DNA from: BRHc4a sp049325055 | GTDB taxonomy: Bacteria; Bacillota; Desulfotomaculia; Desulfotomaculales; Desulfocucumaceae | Direction: 5' to 3' | DNA length: 64,000 bases | Assembly (NCBI GenBank): GCA_049325055.1 | Contig: JBMOPB010000013.1 | Location: 21,299-85,298, forward strand | Shown: piece after piece, positions 8,537 to 16,723 of the stretch | Layout: each line of letters opens with the position of its first letter | Numbering within the stretch: the stretch's first letter is position 1 | Translations under genes and position numbers: made by a program | Notes under the pieces: model-generated | What the model was told of the DNA's origin: nothing | The model's input: the letters and a program-made list of their open reading frames with translations, nothing else | Database searches by the model: none

Positions 8537-9067
8537 ATGGCCGAAAACAGGGGCCTGGTGATTGTTTTCACCGGTAACGGCAAGGGAAAAACAACGGCGG
8601 CCCTGGGAATGGCCCTGAGGGCATGGGGCCAGGGAATGAAAATTTTGATACTCCAGTTCATAAAGGGAGGCTGGGTATACGGGGAGCTTATGGCCTCCGG
8701 AAAGCTGGAGGGACTGGAAATAAGGCCCCTGGGTGAAGGCTTTGTCAGGGGAAGTGAAGAAAAGGACGGGGAACTTCACAGGCAGGCCGCCCGCAAGGCC
8801 CTGGAGGAGGCAAAAGGCGAAATAACCTCCGGCAGGTGGGATATGGTGATACTTGACGAGATAATATACGCCGCCGGCTTCAACCTGTTGAGCGAGGAGG
8901 ATTTGCTTGAAGTAATATCAGTGAAGCCCCCTGGGCTGCACCTGGTCCTGACCGGCCGCAACGCCCCGCAGTCCATCATAGAAAGGGCCGACCTGGTCAC
9001 GGAGATGATGGAGGTTAAGCACCCTTACAGGCAGGGGATAAAGGCCCAAAGGGGCGTGGAGTTTTAA
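8537..9067 (+). CDS. cobO: Cob(I)yrinic acid a,c-diamide adenosyltransferase
   Basis: BtuR/CobO/CobP-family enzyme that transfers adenosyl from ATP to the cobalt of corrinoids. 176 residues. The P-loop TGNGKGKTT (residues 12-20) opens the protein, and ILDEI (Walker B region) and LTGRNAP near the end are typical. The start is ATG behind GGGAGTGATG. No other cobalamin gene adjoins it; it is bounded by a terminator. This implies a corrinoid user, which is common in anaerobes with Wood-Ljungdahl or methylmalonyl-CoA chemistry. Confidence 0.95.
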   Translation: MAENRGLVIVFTGNGKGKTTAALGMALRAWGQGMKILILQFIKGGWVYGELMASGKLEGLEIRPLGEGFVRGSEEKDGELHRQAARKALEEAKGEITSGRWDMVILDEIIYAAGFNLLSEEDLLEVISVKPPGLHLVLTGRNAPQSIIERADLVTEMMEVKHPYRQGIKAQRGVEF

Positions 9068-9101
9068 TCACAGCCGATAACGCTAAAATCTGCCGCAAAT
9101 G

Positions 9102-9133
9102 AAAAGCAGAGGGCAAACAGCCCTCTGCTTTTT
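9102..9133. terminator. Terminator after cobO
   Basis: AAAAGCAGAGGGC and GCCCTCTGCTTTTT form a long symmetrical stem with a T-run on the plus strand and a matching A-run on the other side, so it can act in both directions. Confidence 0.9.
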
Positions 9134-9192
9134 GGATTAATTTACCGTTCTTTGATTTGTTCTGCCGGCATATTTTTTTAATGGGTGATTTT

Positions 9193-9858
9193 ATGGAAAT
9201 GCATGGAAACATATCCTTCTGGATAGCAGCCCTGGAAATTATCCTCATCGACCTGGTAATGAGCGGGGATAATGCTTTAATAATTGCCATGGCTACCAGA
9301 AACCTGGACAAACAAAACAGAAAAAAGGCCTTTTTGCTGGGGGCACTGGGGGCGATAGCACTCAGGATTCTATTCACCAGCTTGATTGCCGTCACTCTCA
9401 TCAGGGTGCCCTTCCTGCAGTTTGCCGGCGGAGTGGTGTTGATCTGGATAGCCATAAAACTTCTTACAGAAAGTGATGAGGAAAGACGCATAGAACCCCA
9501 GAAACACCTGTTGAAGGCCGTTAAGACTATTATTCTGGCCGACCTGGTTATGTCCATGGACAATGTTCTTGCCGTTGGCGGGGCTTCCCACGGAAGCCTT
9601 GTGCTGCTGATAGCCGGCCTTCTGTTCAGCATGACCCTTTTGATGGTGGGGAGCCAGTTGCTGGCTTCGGCAATGTCAAAATTCTATTTTGTCACCTATG
9701 TCGGTGCCGGTATTATCGCCTGGGTGGCCGGTGACATGATCAGCGGCGAAAAGTATTTAAAGCCGTTGTTGCCGGCTCACGGCTCCCTTTATATCGCAAT
9801 GTTCGCGGTGATGACGGTTTTTGTTACGGCAGAGGTTATACAGTACAGGAGGCGGTAG
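9193..9858 (+). CDS. TerC/YjbE-family integral membrane protein
   Basis: TerC-family membrane protein of the YkoY/YjbE group, whose members have been linked to metal (manganese) export or metalation of secreted enzymes. About 221 residues with seven hydrophobic segments. Two acidic membrane motifs, VMSGDN near residue 22 and VMSMDN near 120, are the family signature, duplicated by internal symmetry. The ATG at 9193 behind GGGTGAT is preferred to earlier in-frame starts. It is convergent with a paralogue at 9902-10588. Confidence 0.85.
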   Translation: MEMHGNISFWIAALEIILIDLVMSGDNALIIAMATRNLDKQNRKKAFLLGALGAIALRILFTSLIAVTLIRVPFLQFAGGVVLIWIAIKLLTESDEERRIEPQKHLLKAVKTIILADLVMSMDNVLAVGGASHGSLVLLIAGLLFSMTLLMVGSQLLASAMSKFYFVTYVGAGIIAWVAGDMISGEKYLKPLLPAHGSLYIAMFAVMTVFVTAEVIQYRRR

Positions 9859-9901
9859 CCCACGTCCAAAAGATCACAGCTGGCCGTACCGGTCCCGGGG
9901 T

Positions 9902-10588
9902 TCATGCTGCCGGGGTCTTTTCCCTGCGCTTCCTTGCGTTCCATACCCACCCGTATATCAGTACAAAGGCGGTTATCGCCACAGGTACGGCCACATGGAT
10001 CATATCCGTAATGTGGCCGTAATTATTATGCAGAAAGCCCGCCACCATCTTGTCTTCCACAAGCATCTTCCCGGCCGTCCAGCCCAGTATTCCGGCTCCT
10101 ATATATACGATCACGGGAAACTTCTTCATCAGGTACAGTATTAGCCGGGCGCAAAAAATAATAACGGGTATGCTGGTGGCAAGGCCGATAACAAGCATTA
10201 CCCAGTCTCCCTTTGAAACGGCTGCGATGGCCAGGGTATTGTCCAGACTCATTACAAGGTCGGCAAAAATAATTATTTTTACAGCCTGCACGATGTTTTC
10301 CGCAGTCTCGCTCTCCTCCCCGGAGTCGTCCTCCCTGAGCAGTTTAACAGCCACATATGTAAGCAGGAGAGCGCCCGCAGCCTGCAGCAGCGGAATTCTT
10401 AACAGCAGCACTATCACAATGGTCAGTATGACTCTTAAAACTACCGCCCCGCCGCTTCCTATCAGTATGGCCGCCTTTTGCTGTTTGGGAGGCAGCTTCC
10501 GGCTGGCCAGGGCAATGACCACGGCGTTGTCTCCGCTCAAGACCATGTTGATCATGAAAATACTCAGTAATACAGATATCTGTTCCAT
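9902..10588 (-). CDS. TerC/YjbE-family integral membrane protein (paralogue)
   Basis: Second TerC-type protein, 228 residues with about seven membrane segments. VLSGDN and VMSLDN provide the two conserved Asp-Asn motifs, and the middle has an acidic cytoplasmic loop (REDDSGEESE). Its ATG follows AAAGGGTGAT. It faces the other TerC protein tail to tail, so the two are separately regulated. The leader contains a strong stem (see 10620-10665), which might be a regulatory RNA, but the standard Mn riboswitch consensus was not recognised in it. Confidence 0.85.
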   Translation of the reverse strand: MEQISVLLSIFMINMVLSGDNAVVIALASRKLPPKQQKAAILIGSGGAVVLRVILTIVIVLLLRIPLLQAAGALLLTYVAVKLLREDDSGEESETAENIVQAVKIIIFADLVMSLDNTLAIAAVSKGDWVMLVIGLATSIPVIIFCARLILYLMKKFPVIVYIGAGILGWTAGKMLVEDKMVAGFLHNNYGHITDMIHVAVPVAITAFVLIYGWVWNARKRREKTPAA

Positions 10589-10619
10589 TAAAAATCACCC
10601 TTTCAGCTGACCGGCAAAA

Positions 10620-10665
10620 GGGCAGAAGCCGGTTGCATACTTAAAGATATGCAATGCCCATGCCC
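10620..10665 (-). promoter_or_regulatory. Structured leader of the TerC-family gene
   Basis: TTGCATA (10633-10639) pairs perfectly with TATGCAA (10648-10654) around an 8-nt loop. GGGCA (10620-10624) can pair with TGCCC at 10655-10659 or 10661-10665 to extend it. It lies about 30-75 bp upstream of the minus-strand TerC start. Function unknown. Confidence 0.45.
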
Positions 10666-10775
10666 TATGATTTCGTAAAAACGGGGACTGGGCATAAATG
10701 CCGGGATATATTTTTAAACTATTGCAAAAAACCAGTTATCACAACCGGGTGTTAATAATAGAATGTTAATAGCCG

Positions 10776-10816
10776 GGTTGCCGGCAACCTGCCATTTCGG
10801 ACCGGTTGCCGGCAAC
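10776..10816. promoter_or_regulatory. Tandem palindromes GGTTGCCGGCAACC
   Basis: A 14-bp perfect palindrome (10776-10789) is followed by a second copy (core GTTGCCGGCAAC, 10805-10816) with centres 28 bp apart. TTGACA follows at once (10818-10823). The pair lies between the divergent TerC gene and yabE and looks like a double operator for a dimeric regulator. No regulator is identifiable. Confidence 0.55.
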
Positions 10817-10934
10817 TTTTGACAATCTTAAAAGATACTTTTTTCATGGCTTTGGAAGGAAACCGGGGAAAAAGATAGAAGTATTATTAAAGCATTTATG
10901 TGCGGTGGGAGTGCACCGGAAAGGGGGAGCAGTT

Positions 10935-11927
10935 TTGAATAAAGATAGAAAAACCCCGCCTGGCATTTCATCCTTCCGTCCCCGATTAATCATTGCAAGC
11001 ATAGTTATAATGATAATTGCGGCAGGCGCCATTATTGGATTCGCATGGTCCGGGAAAACAGTCGCGCTGGTGGATGATGGAAAAGAAGTTGCAATAAAAA
11101 CCAGGGCTGCCGATGTAAAAGAGTTTCTTGAACAGCAAAAGGTGGTCCTGGGGCCCCATGACAAGGTAATCCCGGAACCGGGTGAAAAACTGGCTGAGGG
11201 GTCCCGTGTGGTCATAAAAAGGGCGCACAGGATTACACTGCTGGCGGACAGTGAAAAAACCGATTTTTATTCCACCGGTGAAACTGTGGGGGATGTTCTG
11301 AAGGAAAAAAATGTGGCGCTGGGCGGTGAAGACATCGTCAAACCCGGGGCCGGCGAAAAGATTTCAGGGGACACCGAGATTAGCATAGTAAGGGTTACCA
11401 CGGAAACCGAGACGGAAACAGTGACCGTTGCGTGCGATACCCGGCGGGTGCCCAATCCCGATATGGCCAGGGGAATCAGCAGGACAATAAGCTGGGGGCA
11501 GGACGGAAAAGAGGTTCTGACCTGGAAGGTTACCTACCATGACGGGCAGGAAGTCAGCCGCGGCCTTGTAAACAGGGAAATAGTATCGCAGCCGGTGGAT
11601 AAGGTTGTGGAAGTGGGCTCGGCCCAGTCGGTCTCCAGGGGAGGGGAGTCAATCAGGTTCAGGGAGGCCATGGATGTGGTTGCCACGGCCTATACTTACA
11701 CAGGTTACAATACTGCCAGCGGCACGGCGCCGGGATATGGCACCGTGGCGGTGGACCCGTCGGTGATACCTTTTGGCACAAGGATGTATATAGACGGCTA
11801 TGGATACGGCACAGCCCTTGACAGGGGATCGGCCATAAGAGGAAACCGCATTGACGTATTCCTGGAGTCCGAGGCCGAGGCAAACAGGTGGGGTGTAAGG
11901 CGGGTAAGGGTTTATATAATCGATTGA
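10935..11927 (+). CDS. yabE: YabE-like cell-wall protein with DUF348, G5 and 3D domains
   Basis: Surface protein related to Bacillus YabE and resembling the resuscitation-promoting-factor architecture; such 3D-domain proteins are thought to be lytic transglycosylases acting on peptidoglycan. From TTG 10935 (behind GGGGGAG) the order is: basic N-terminus, membrane segment (about residues 20-40), two DUF348 repeats (about 45-135), a G5-type region (about 140-220), and a C-terminal 3D domain from about residue 250 with AVDP, ALDRG and NRIDVF aspartates. 330 residues. Longer upstream reading lacks a binding site. In Bacillus the M5 RNase gene rnmV sits between yabE and rsmA; it is absent here. 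Confidence 0.9.
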   Translation: MNKDRKTPPGISSFRPRLIIASIVIMIIAAGAIIGFAWSGKTVALVDDGKEVAIKTRAADVKEFLEQQKVVLGPHDKVIPEPGEKLAEGSRVVIKRAHRITLLADSEKTDFYSTGETVGDVLKEKNVALGGEDIVKPGAGEKISGDTEISIVRVTTETETETVTVACDTRRVPNPDMARGISRTISWGQDGKEVLTWKVTYHDGQEVSRGLVNREIVSQPVDKVVEVGSAQSVSRGGESIRFREAMDVVATAYTYTGYNTASGTAPGYGTVAVDPSVIPFGTRMYIDGYGYGTALDRGSAIRGNRIDVFLESEAEANRWGVRRVRVYIID

Positions 11928-11931
11928 GCAT

Positions 11932-11961
11932 AAAGAGGGGTAAAGCCCTCTTATTTTTTTC
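11932..11961 (+). terminator. Terminator after yabE
   Basis: AAGAGGG (11933-11939) and CCCTCTT (11946-11952) form a stem followed by TATTTTTTT. Confidence 0.88.
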
Positions 11962-12156
11962 AATTCAGTGTCCGGAAGTCAACAAAATAGTAATTTTAAT
12001 TGCCGGGGTTTTGTGGTTAAAATATTTAAAACAGATAGAATGTTGGTATATAGTTAGAATAATAATAACTCCAGGCGGGAACTGCCTGTGGTAAATTATG
12101 TATATTATAATTCTGGAGCATTAAATTCAGCATAAAGTATTTTTGCCGGAGGAATT

Positions 12157-13032
12157 ATGACTGATGTTGCAGCGCCGTCGGCGGTCAGGGATTTGCTTGA
12201 AAAATACAGCTTCCGCTGCCGGAAAAGTATGGGGCAAAATTTCTTGGTGGACGCCAATATAGTAAACAAAATAGTATCTTCCGCTTCCCTGGACAAGGAT
12301 GACGTTGTGGTTGAAATAGGGCCCGGGCTGGGTGTAATAACCAGGGCAGCGGCCACGATGGCCAAAAAAGTGATTTCAGTGGAACTGGACAGGAATTTGC
12401 TTCCCATCCTGGAAGAAACTCTACAGGGGACGGGAAACGTCAGCATTGTGCCCGGTGACGCCATGGAGGTCGATCTGGATGATATAGTAAAAACCCATGC
12501 CGGGCACAGCGGGCGGTACAAACTTATTGCAAACCTGCCTTACTACATAACCACGCCTTTGATAATGCGTCTTCTCAGAAGCGGGTTTAATATTTCCTCA
12601 TTGGTCATAATGATGCAGCTTGAAGTGGCCGAAAGGATTGCGGCCTTACCCGGCGGTAAGGATTACGGGGCCCTTACCGTGGCGGTGCAGTATTATACCG
12701 AGGTCCGCTACCTGTTCAGGGTTCCAAATACTGTTTTCATTCCCCGGCCGGATGTTGATTCCGCCGTGGTAAGGCTTGATAAAAGGTCCAGGCCGGCCGT
12801 GGAGACACCTGATGAAGATCTTTTTTTTAAAACTGTCAGGGGTTCCTTCGGGCAGAGGAGGAAAACGCTGTTAAACGCCCTTGGATCGGCTTTTCCCCAT
12901 ATAGCCCGCGATGGGCTGAAGGCGTTGCTGGAAAAGGCGGGAATCGATCCCTCCCGCCGGGGAGAGACGCTGGACATTGAGGAATTCGCTGCCGTCACCC
13001 GTGAGCTGCACGGCTGCATGGGGCACTCTTGA
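12157..13032 (+). CDS. rsmA: 16S rRNA (adenine-1518/1519-N6)-dimethyltransferase
   Basis: KsgA/RsmA dimethylates two adjacent adenines near the 3' end of 16S rRNA during small-subunit maturation. 291 residues. SMGQNFLVD precedes the SAM-binding EIGPGLGVIT motif, and NLPYYITTP is the catalytic motif IV. The ATG follows GGAGGAATT. The stop overlaps a possible TTG start of the next frame, but the downstream gene has a better start 36 bp later. Confidence 0.97.
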   Translation: MTDVAAPSAVRDLLEKYSFRCRKSMGQNFLVDANIVNKIVSSASLDKDDVVVEIGPGLGVITRAAATMAKKVISVELDRNLLPILEETLQGTGNVSIVPGDAMEVDLDDIVKTHAGHSGRYKLIANLPYYITTPLIMRLLRSGFNISSLVIMMQLEVAERIAALPGGKDYGALTVAVQYYTEVRYLFRVPNTVFIPRPDVDSAVVRLDKRSRPAVETPDEDLFFKTVRGSFGQRRKTLLNALGSAFPHIARDGLKALLEKAGIDPSRRGETLDIEEFAAVTRELHGCMGHS

Positions 13033-13067
13033 GCATAAGCCCCGGCCTGAACGAAAAGGTGATGTTT

Positions 13068-13538
13068 ATGTACTTCAACAGCCCCACCAGGGGTAAAATG
13101 TCATTCAATGAAATGATGGCCGACATTACCGGGTTTATTACCGGAATCCCCACATCATCCTACAAGGTGATAATCGGGTCGGACTCCCAGGTAAGGTCCG
13201 AAACCTGTTTTATCACTGCCGTTGTGGTGCACCGGCTGGGTAAAGGGGCACGCTATTATTACAGGAAAAAAGTTCAGAGGAAAATAAAAAGCCTGCGACA
13301 GAAAATATTTTATGAGACAGCCCTGAGCCTGGAGGTAGGCAGCATGATAGCAAACTACCTGGCGGGAAGCGGCCTGGACGACCTGGAGGTTGAAATCCAC
13401 ATCGATGTGGGCAGGCAGGGGGAGACCAGGGATTTGATCCGGGAAGTTGTGGGAATGGTCACCGGCAGCGGGTTTCAGGCAAAAATAAAGCCGGAGGCTT
13501 ATGCCGCCTCCAGTGTGGCAGACAAGCACACAAAATGA
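13068..13538 (+). CDS. YkuK-like RNase H-fold protein (DUF458)
   Basis: Member of the DUF458/YkuK family, which has a predicted RNase H-like fold; its biochemical activity is not established. 156 residues. FNSPTRGKMSFNEMM at the start, IIGSDSQV, and HIDVGRQGETR further on are the recognisable family segments with acidic residues at strand ends. ATG 13068 behind AAAAGGTGATG is chosen; a TTG at 13029 that overlaps the rsmA stop is possible. It ends at a strong terminator. Confidence 0.8.
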   Translation: MYFNSPTRGKMSFNEMMADITGFITGIPTSSYKVIIGSDSQVRSETCFITAVVVHRLGKGARYYYRKKVQRKIKSLRQKIFYETALSLEVGSMIANYLAGSGLDDLEVEIHIDVGRQGETRDLIREVVGMVTGSGFQAKIKPEAYAASSVADKHTK

Positions 13539-13558
13539 TTAATCTTTTTATAAGCCCG

Positions 13559-13583
13559 ACGCCCGGTAGAGGGCGTTTTTTTC
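13559..13583 (+). terminator. Terminator after the YkuK-like gene
   Basis: ACGCCC (13559-13564) and GGGCGT (13571-13576) form the stem, followed by seven T. Confidence 0.88.
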
Positions 13584-13647
13584 TTCCAGTAACACCCTTG
13601 GTGTTATTGCCATAATATGAAAAAAAGCCAAAAAGGGGGTATCACAG

Positions 13648-14514
13648 TTGACTGCTATCAAAGAAGGCGACATAGTGACCAGGAATTCCTACGGAAATGA
13701 TATATTCTTTAAAGTTGTCAAATTCATTGAGATAAACGGCAGCACTTACGCCCGTCTGAAGGGGTTGGATTTAAGGCTTGAGGCCACAGCCCCGCTGGAT
13801 GATCTCACAAAGGTCGACAAGGTCCATGTGTCCCAATACTGGCATAAAGCCCAGCTGCAAAACATGGAAAAAATGAAGCATATATTCGTTCGCAGGGACG
13901 AGTACCGGAAACACGCCCTGGGCAGGACAACCAAAAGCAACCACAATGAGGTGGAAGGCTTCGACATGCCCGGAACCCTGGTTCACCTTGACGGCGACAA
14001 GGAGTACCTGGATATGTGCATGACCAGTTACAAGCAGCTAAACATAGACTGTCACGGGTACCACATCGACGAGGAGAAGCAGGCCGAGAAGGTAATCGAC
14101 CTGTTGACGGAACACCGTCCCGACATGCTGGTGCTTACCGGTCATGACGGACTTGTCAAGGGGGCAAAGGAGGCGGATTACAGGGACATAAAAAAGTACC
14201 ATAACTCACAGCATTTTGTGAATGCTGTGAGGGCTGCCAGACTTTATGAAAAGAGCCTTGACGACCTGATCATATTTGCCGGGGCGTGCCAGTCGCATTA
14301 CGAGGCGCTACTGGCGGCCGGGGCCAATTTTGCCAGTTCCCCCAAAAGGGTTCTGATCAATGCCTACGACCCCGTGTTTGTGGTGGAAAAAGTAGCTTAT
14401 ACGTCCATATACGACCCAGTCCCCCTTAAGGATGTCATCGCCAGTACCATCACAGGTTTTGACGGAATCGGAGGCGTTGAAAGACCCGGGGTGTATTCCG
14501 TAAAATGCAGCTGA
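13648..14514 (+). CDS. yabG: Sporulation-specific protease YabG
   Basis: Cysteine-type protease (family U57) that processes spore coat proteins and, in Clostridium difficile, germination proteins; it is made in the mother cell. 288 residues, the normal length. The N-terminal half has an SH3-like start (IKEGDIVTRNSYGND), then HLDGDKEYLDMC, VLTGHDGL and FAGACQSHYEALL, which contain the conserved His and Cys. The start is TTG 13648 behind AAGGGGGT. It stands alone between terminators, downstream of rsmA as in Bacillus. Confidence 0.95.
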   Translation: MTAIKEGDIVTRNSYGNDIFFKVVKFIEINGSTYARLKGLDLRLEATAPLDDLTKVDKVHVSQYWHKAQLQNMEKMKHIFVRRDEYRKHALGRTTKSNHNEVEGFDMPGTLVHLDGDKEYLDMCMTSYKQLNIDCHGYHIDEEKQAEKVIDLLTEHRPDMLVLTGHDGLVKGAKEADYRDIKKYHNSQHFVNAVRAARLYEKSLDDLIIFAGACQSHYEALLAAGANFASSPKRVLINAYDPVFVVEKVAYTSIYDPVPLKDVIASTITGFDGIGGVERPGVYSVKCS

Positions 14515-14581
14515 ATCGGTATTAAAAAAATATAACAGGGTTAAAATACAGGTATTGTTATTAATAATCAGGAGGATATTC

Positions 14582-14779
14582 ATGCAAGGAAAAGTAAAGT
14601 GGTTTAACCCCGGCAAAGGATACGGCTTCATTGAGTCCGATGACGGCACCGATGTTTTTGTCCATTATTCCGCCATCCGGGAAGACGGATTTAAAACCCT
14701 AAACGAGGGTCAGCCGGTGGAGTTTGATGTAGTTTCCGGAAAACGGGGCCCGCAAGCAGATAATGTCTATAAAATCTGA
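14582..14779 (+). CDS. Cold-shock protein
   Basis: Single cold-shock domain, 65 residues, an RNA chaperone. KWFNPGKGYGFIE carries RNP1 and DVFVHYSAI carries RNP2. The ATG follows AGGAGGATATTC; upstream in-frame codons are in the leader. Monocistronic with its own terminator. Typical Csp proteins begin MxxGxVKWF, as this one does. Confidence 0.96.
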   Translation: MQGKVKWFNPGKGYGFIESDDGTDVFVHYSAIREDGFKTLNEGQPVEFDVVSGKRGPQADNVYKI

Positions 14780-14784
14780 AGAAA

Positions 14785-14810
14785 ACTCCGGTTAATCCGG
14801 AGTTTTTCTT
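14785..14810 (+). terminator. Terminator after the cold-shock gene
   Basis: ACTCCGG (14785-14791) and CCGGAGT (14797-14803) with a following T-run. Confidence 0.9.
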
Positions 14811-14857
14811 TGCGGGGTTGAGACGTGATACCGTCCGAAGGGGCGGCAGCCCCTTTT
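14811..14857 (+). repeat. Dispersed hairpin repeat, copy 1 (right half)
   Basis: Shares with 50881-50927 and 54550-54597 a nearly identical stretch. It begins TGCGGGG, has the small hairpin GACG-TGATAC-CGTC, the linker CGAA, and GGGGC-GGCA-GCCCC followed by T. This copy lacks the left half on the same strand. A related segment (GTGAAGCAAGA, then CCCCCGGGGG, near 14879-14902) lies downstream in inverted orientation. It sits just after the cold-shock terminator. Confidence 0.8.
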
Positions 14858-14996
14858 GTTTGTAATACGGCTGAGCACAGTGAAGCAAGACGGCCCCCGG
14901 GGGACAGAATACTGGTTAATTGGGCAAAATGGTAAAATATGGTTATTGACATCACGTGTTATCATGACCGTAAAAAAGCGGTGAGAAGGTGGAATA

Positions 14997-15251
14997 ATGT
15001 TAAAGAGGTTCTTATTTTTTACCGGAGCCCTGACAATTTTTATTCTGGGGGCTTACACCCAGGATGCTTTCAGGATAACGCCGGCGGTTACAGCGTTGTT
15101 TCGCACGATGAAAGTTATGGCGTGGGATTTGTACGCCACTTTTTTAGCCCGGCATCTGGCCGAGATCAATACCGTTTCAGCCTTTGTGGCACTGGGCGGC
15201 TTTTCCGCCCTGCTGTATTTCAGGTTTCTGTCCAGAGCGGGGAAGATGTAA
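14997..15251 (+). CDS. Small hydrophobic protein, unknown
   Basis: Not recognised. 84 residues with an N-terminal hydrophobic segment (LFFTGALTIFILGAY, about residues 5-20) and a second one near the C-terminus (FVALGGFSALLYF, about 62-76), so probably a two-pass or signal-anchored membrane protein. The ATG follows AGAAGGTGGAATA. It lies alone between the cold-shock gene and the LysR regulator, 217 bp upstream of the latter on the same strand. Confidence 0.6.
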   Translation: MLKRFLFFTGALTIFILGAYTQDAFRITPAVTALFRTMKVMAWDLYATFLARHLAEINTVSAFVALGGFSALLYFRFLSRAGKM

Positions 15252-15399
15252 GGAAGCCGACATTGCAAAATCCCGAAAAGAGGCAGTGCAGGCCCGAACG
15301 GACGTAAAAAGAGAGACGGAGGATACATGAGGCCCTTTTATCCGGTTGCCCCGGACAACTGACCACTGGGGGGAATAACGTTGAAAAATTCCGGCAGCG

Positions 15400-15447
15400 G
15401 ATATATATTTATCGCTATATATCGTCGATACCGGATTACTGGTATCG
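15400..15447. promoter_or_regulatory. Two adjacent dyads upstream of the LysR gene
   Basis: GATATATA-N8-TATATATC (15400-15423) and CGATACC-N8-GGTATCG (15426-15447) are both perfect inverted repeats with the same 8-bp spacing, two bases apart. They end about 10 bp before the LysR ribosome binding site. This is the layout of a recognition plus activation site for a LysR-type tetramer, probably autoregulatory. Confidence 0.6.
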
Positions 15448-15468
15448 TTTATGCCGTGGAGGGCCGCC

Positions 15469-16392
15469 ATGCTTGACAACCAGCTTTATATATTTATCAC
15501 CGTGGCAGAGAAAAAGAATTTTTCCCGGGCCGGGGAGTTTCTGAACATGACCCAGCCGGCAATAAGCCAGCACATACATTCGCTGGAAGAATACTACGGG
15601 GCAAAGCTCTTTGAGCGTTCCAGCAAAAAAGTGGACCTTACCCAGGCCGGTATGGTCCTGTATAAGTATGCCCAGGAAATCTTAAGCCTGCACAAGGTGG
15701 CCAAAAGGGCGGTGGCCGACCTGGTGGATATGGTAACCGGAAAGCTGACCATCGGGGCCAGCCTTACCATCGGTGAATATGTTTTGCCCAAACTGCTGGC
15801 AAATTTTGCAAAAAAGTATCCTGATGTGGATTTATCCGTCAGGGTGGGCAATACCGAGCTGATTCACGAGCTTACCAGGGAGGGCACCATAGATGTGGGG
15901 CTGATAGAAGGTGTGGTGGAAGACTCCCAGCTGCAGGTTAAAGCGTTTCTGCAGGATGAGCTGGTTTTGGTTGCCCCGTCGCTGCACCCGCTGGCCAAAA
16001 GGACTTACGTTACCGGGGATGATCTGAAGGAGTGCTTTTTTGTCATCAGGGAAGAGGGATCAGGCACCAGGCTGGCCGTTGAAGATTTTTTTGAGAAGGC
16101 GGGCTTCAGGCCGGAAAAGGTAATCACCCTTGGAAGCACCCAGGCCATTAAGGAGGCCGTGGAATCCGGACTGGGGATAACCATACTGTCAAAATGGAGC
16201 CTGCGCAAGGAACTGGCCCTGGGCAGCCTAAAGCCACTGAGGATTAAAGGTCTTGATATTCCCCGCTGGTTTTTCCTGGTCCAGCATAAGGATAAGTTTA
16301 AATCCAGGGCCTGCGACGAGTTTAACAAGTTTATTACCGGGGAGGATTTACACCAGGTACTGTCAGAAAAGCATGTCTGGAAGGCAGTGTAA
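15469..16392 (+). CDS. LysR-family transcriptional regulator
   Basis: 307 residues. The N-terminal winged helix-turn-helix runs through FSRAGEFLNMTQPAISQHI (about residues 19-38) with KLFER after it. A periplasmic-binding-like effector domain (about 88-295) follows, with GLIEG and LGSTQAIKEAV as its ligand-lobe motifs. Sequence style is closest to the CysL/CysB-like branch, but the effector cannot be named. The ATG at 15469 follows GGAGGG; an ATG 18 bp earlier lacks this spacing. No divergent target gene is present. Confidence 0.92.
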   Translation: MLDNQLYIFITVAEKKNFSRAGEFLNMTQPAISQHIHSLEEYYGAKLFERSSKKVDLTQAGMVLYKYAQEILSLHKVAKRAVADLVDMVTGKLTIGASLTIGEYVLPKLLANFAKKYPDVDLSVRVGNTELIHELTREGTIDVGLIEGVVEDSQLQVKAFLQDELVLVAPSLHPLAKRTYVTGDDLKECFFVIREEGSGTRLAVEDFFEKAGFRPEKVITLGSTQAIKEAVESGLGITILSKWSLRKELALGSLKPLRIKGLDIPRWFFLVQHKDKFKSRACDEFNKFITGEDLHQVLSEKHVWKAV

Positions 16393-16408
16393 TTAGACTA
16401 CAAACGGT

Positions 16409-16444
16409 CGGCGGCGAACACTTTCGCCGCCGTTCTTTTTTTTT
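16409..16444 (+). terminator. Terminator after the LysR gene
   Basis: CGGCGGCGAA and TTCGCCGCCG (16409-16418 and 16423-16432) form a 10-bp stem, followed by TTC and nine T. Confidence 0.92.
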
Positions 16445-16471
16445 CGCCCCAAAATATATTTGAAAAAGGAT

Positions 16472-16660
16472 TCAGTTTTTGCTGTCAGCATCAGGACCGG
16501 GGTTTGGGGATTCTTTTGAGAGGCTTGCGGCTTTTTTTCCAGGGTCCGGCTTGCACCTGCCGCTAGCGGATCGGCTACCTGCATTTAAGAATTTCCGCAG
16601 GGCTGACTCGATGCGCTCTTTCCGCTTTTCCCCGGCTCCGAAGATCTTAATCACCAACAA
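16472..16660 (-). CDS. Small protein divergent from the recombinase, unknown
   Basis: Not recognised. 62 residues beginning LVIKIFGAGEKRKERIES, amphipathic and basic in the first half, Ser/Pro/Lys-rich in the second. In its favour are a good minus-strand binding site (AGGGGTGAG, 6 nt before TTG 16660) and a short divergent intergenic region shared with the recombinase (16661-16723), as for a recombinase-linked control or directionality factor. Against it are the TTG start and lack of a known domain. Confidence 0.45.
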   Translation of the reverse strand: MLVIKIFGAGEKRKERIESALRKFLNAGSRSASGRCKPDPGKKAASLSKESPNPGPDADSKN

Positions 16661-16723
16661 TGTTCTCTCACCCCTGAAAAATGATTATTCGTATGTTGCC
16701 GGAGAAATTACAGGAGGGTGACT

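Noticed and set aside
10589..10760. Possible yybP-ykoY manganese riboswitch before the TerC gene.
   Set aside because: TerC relatives often have it, but the conserved GGGGAGTAG and coaxial-stem motifs were not seen; only a simple stem is supported.
14939..15307. A 122-codon frame overlapping the small hydrophobic protein.
   Set aside because: The 14997 frame has the membrane pattern and binding site; this one does not look like protein.
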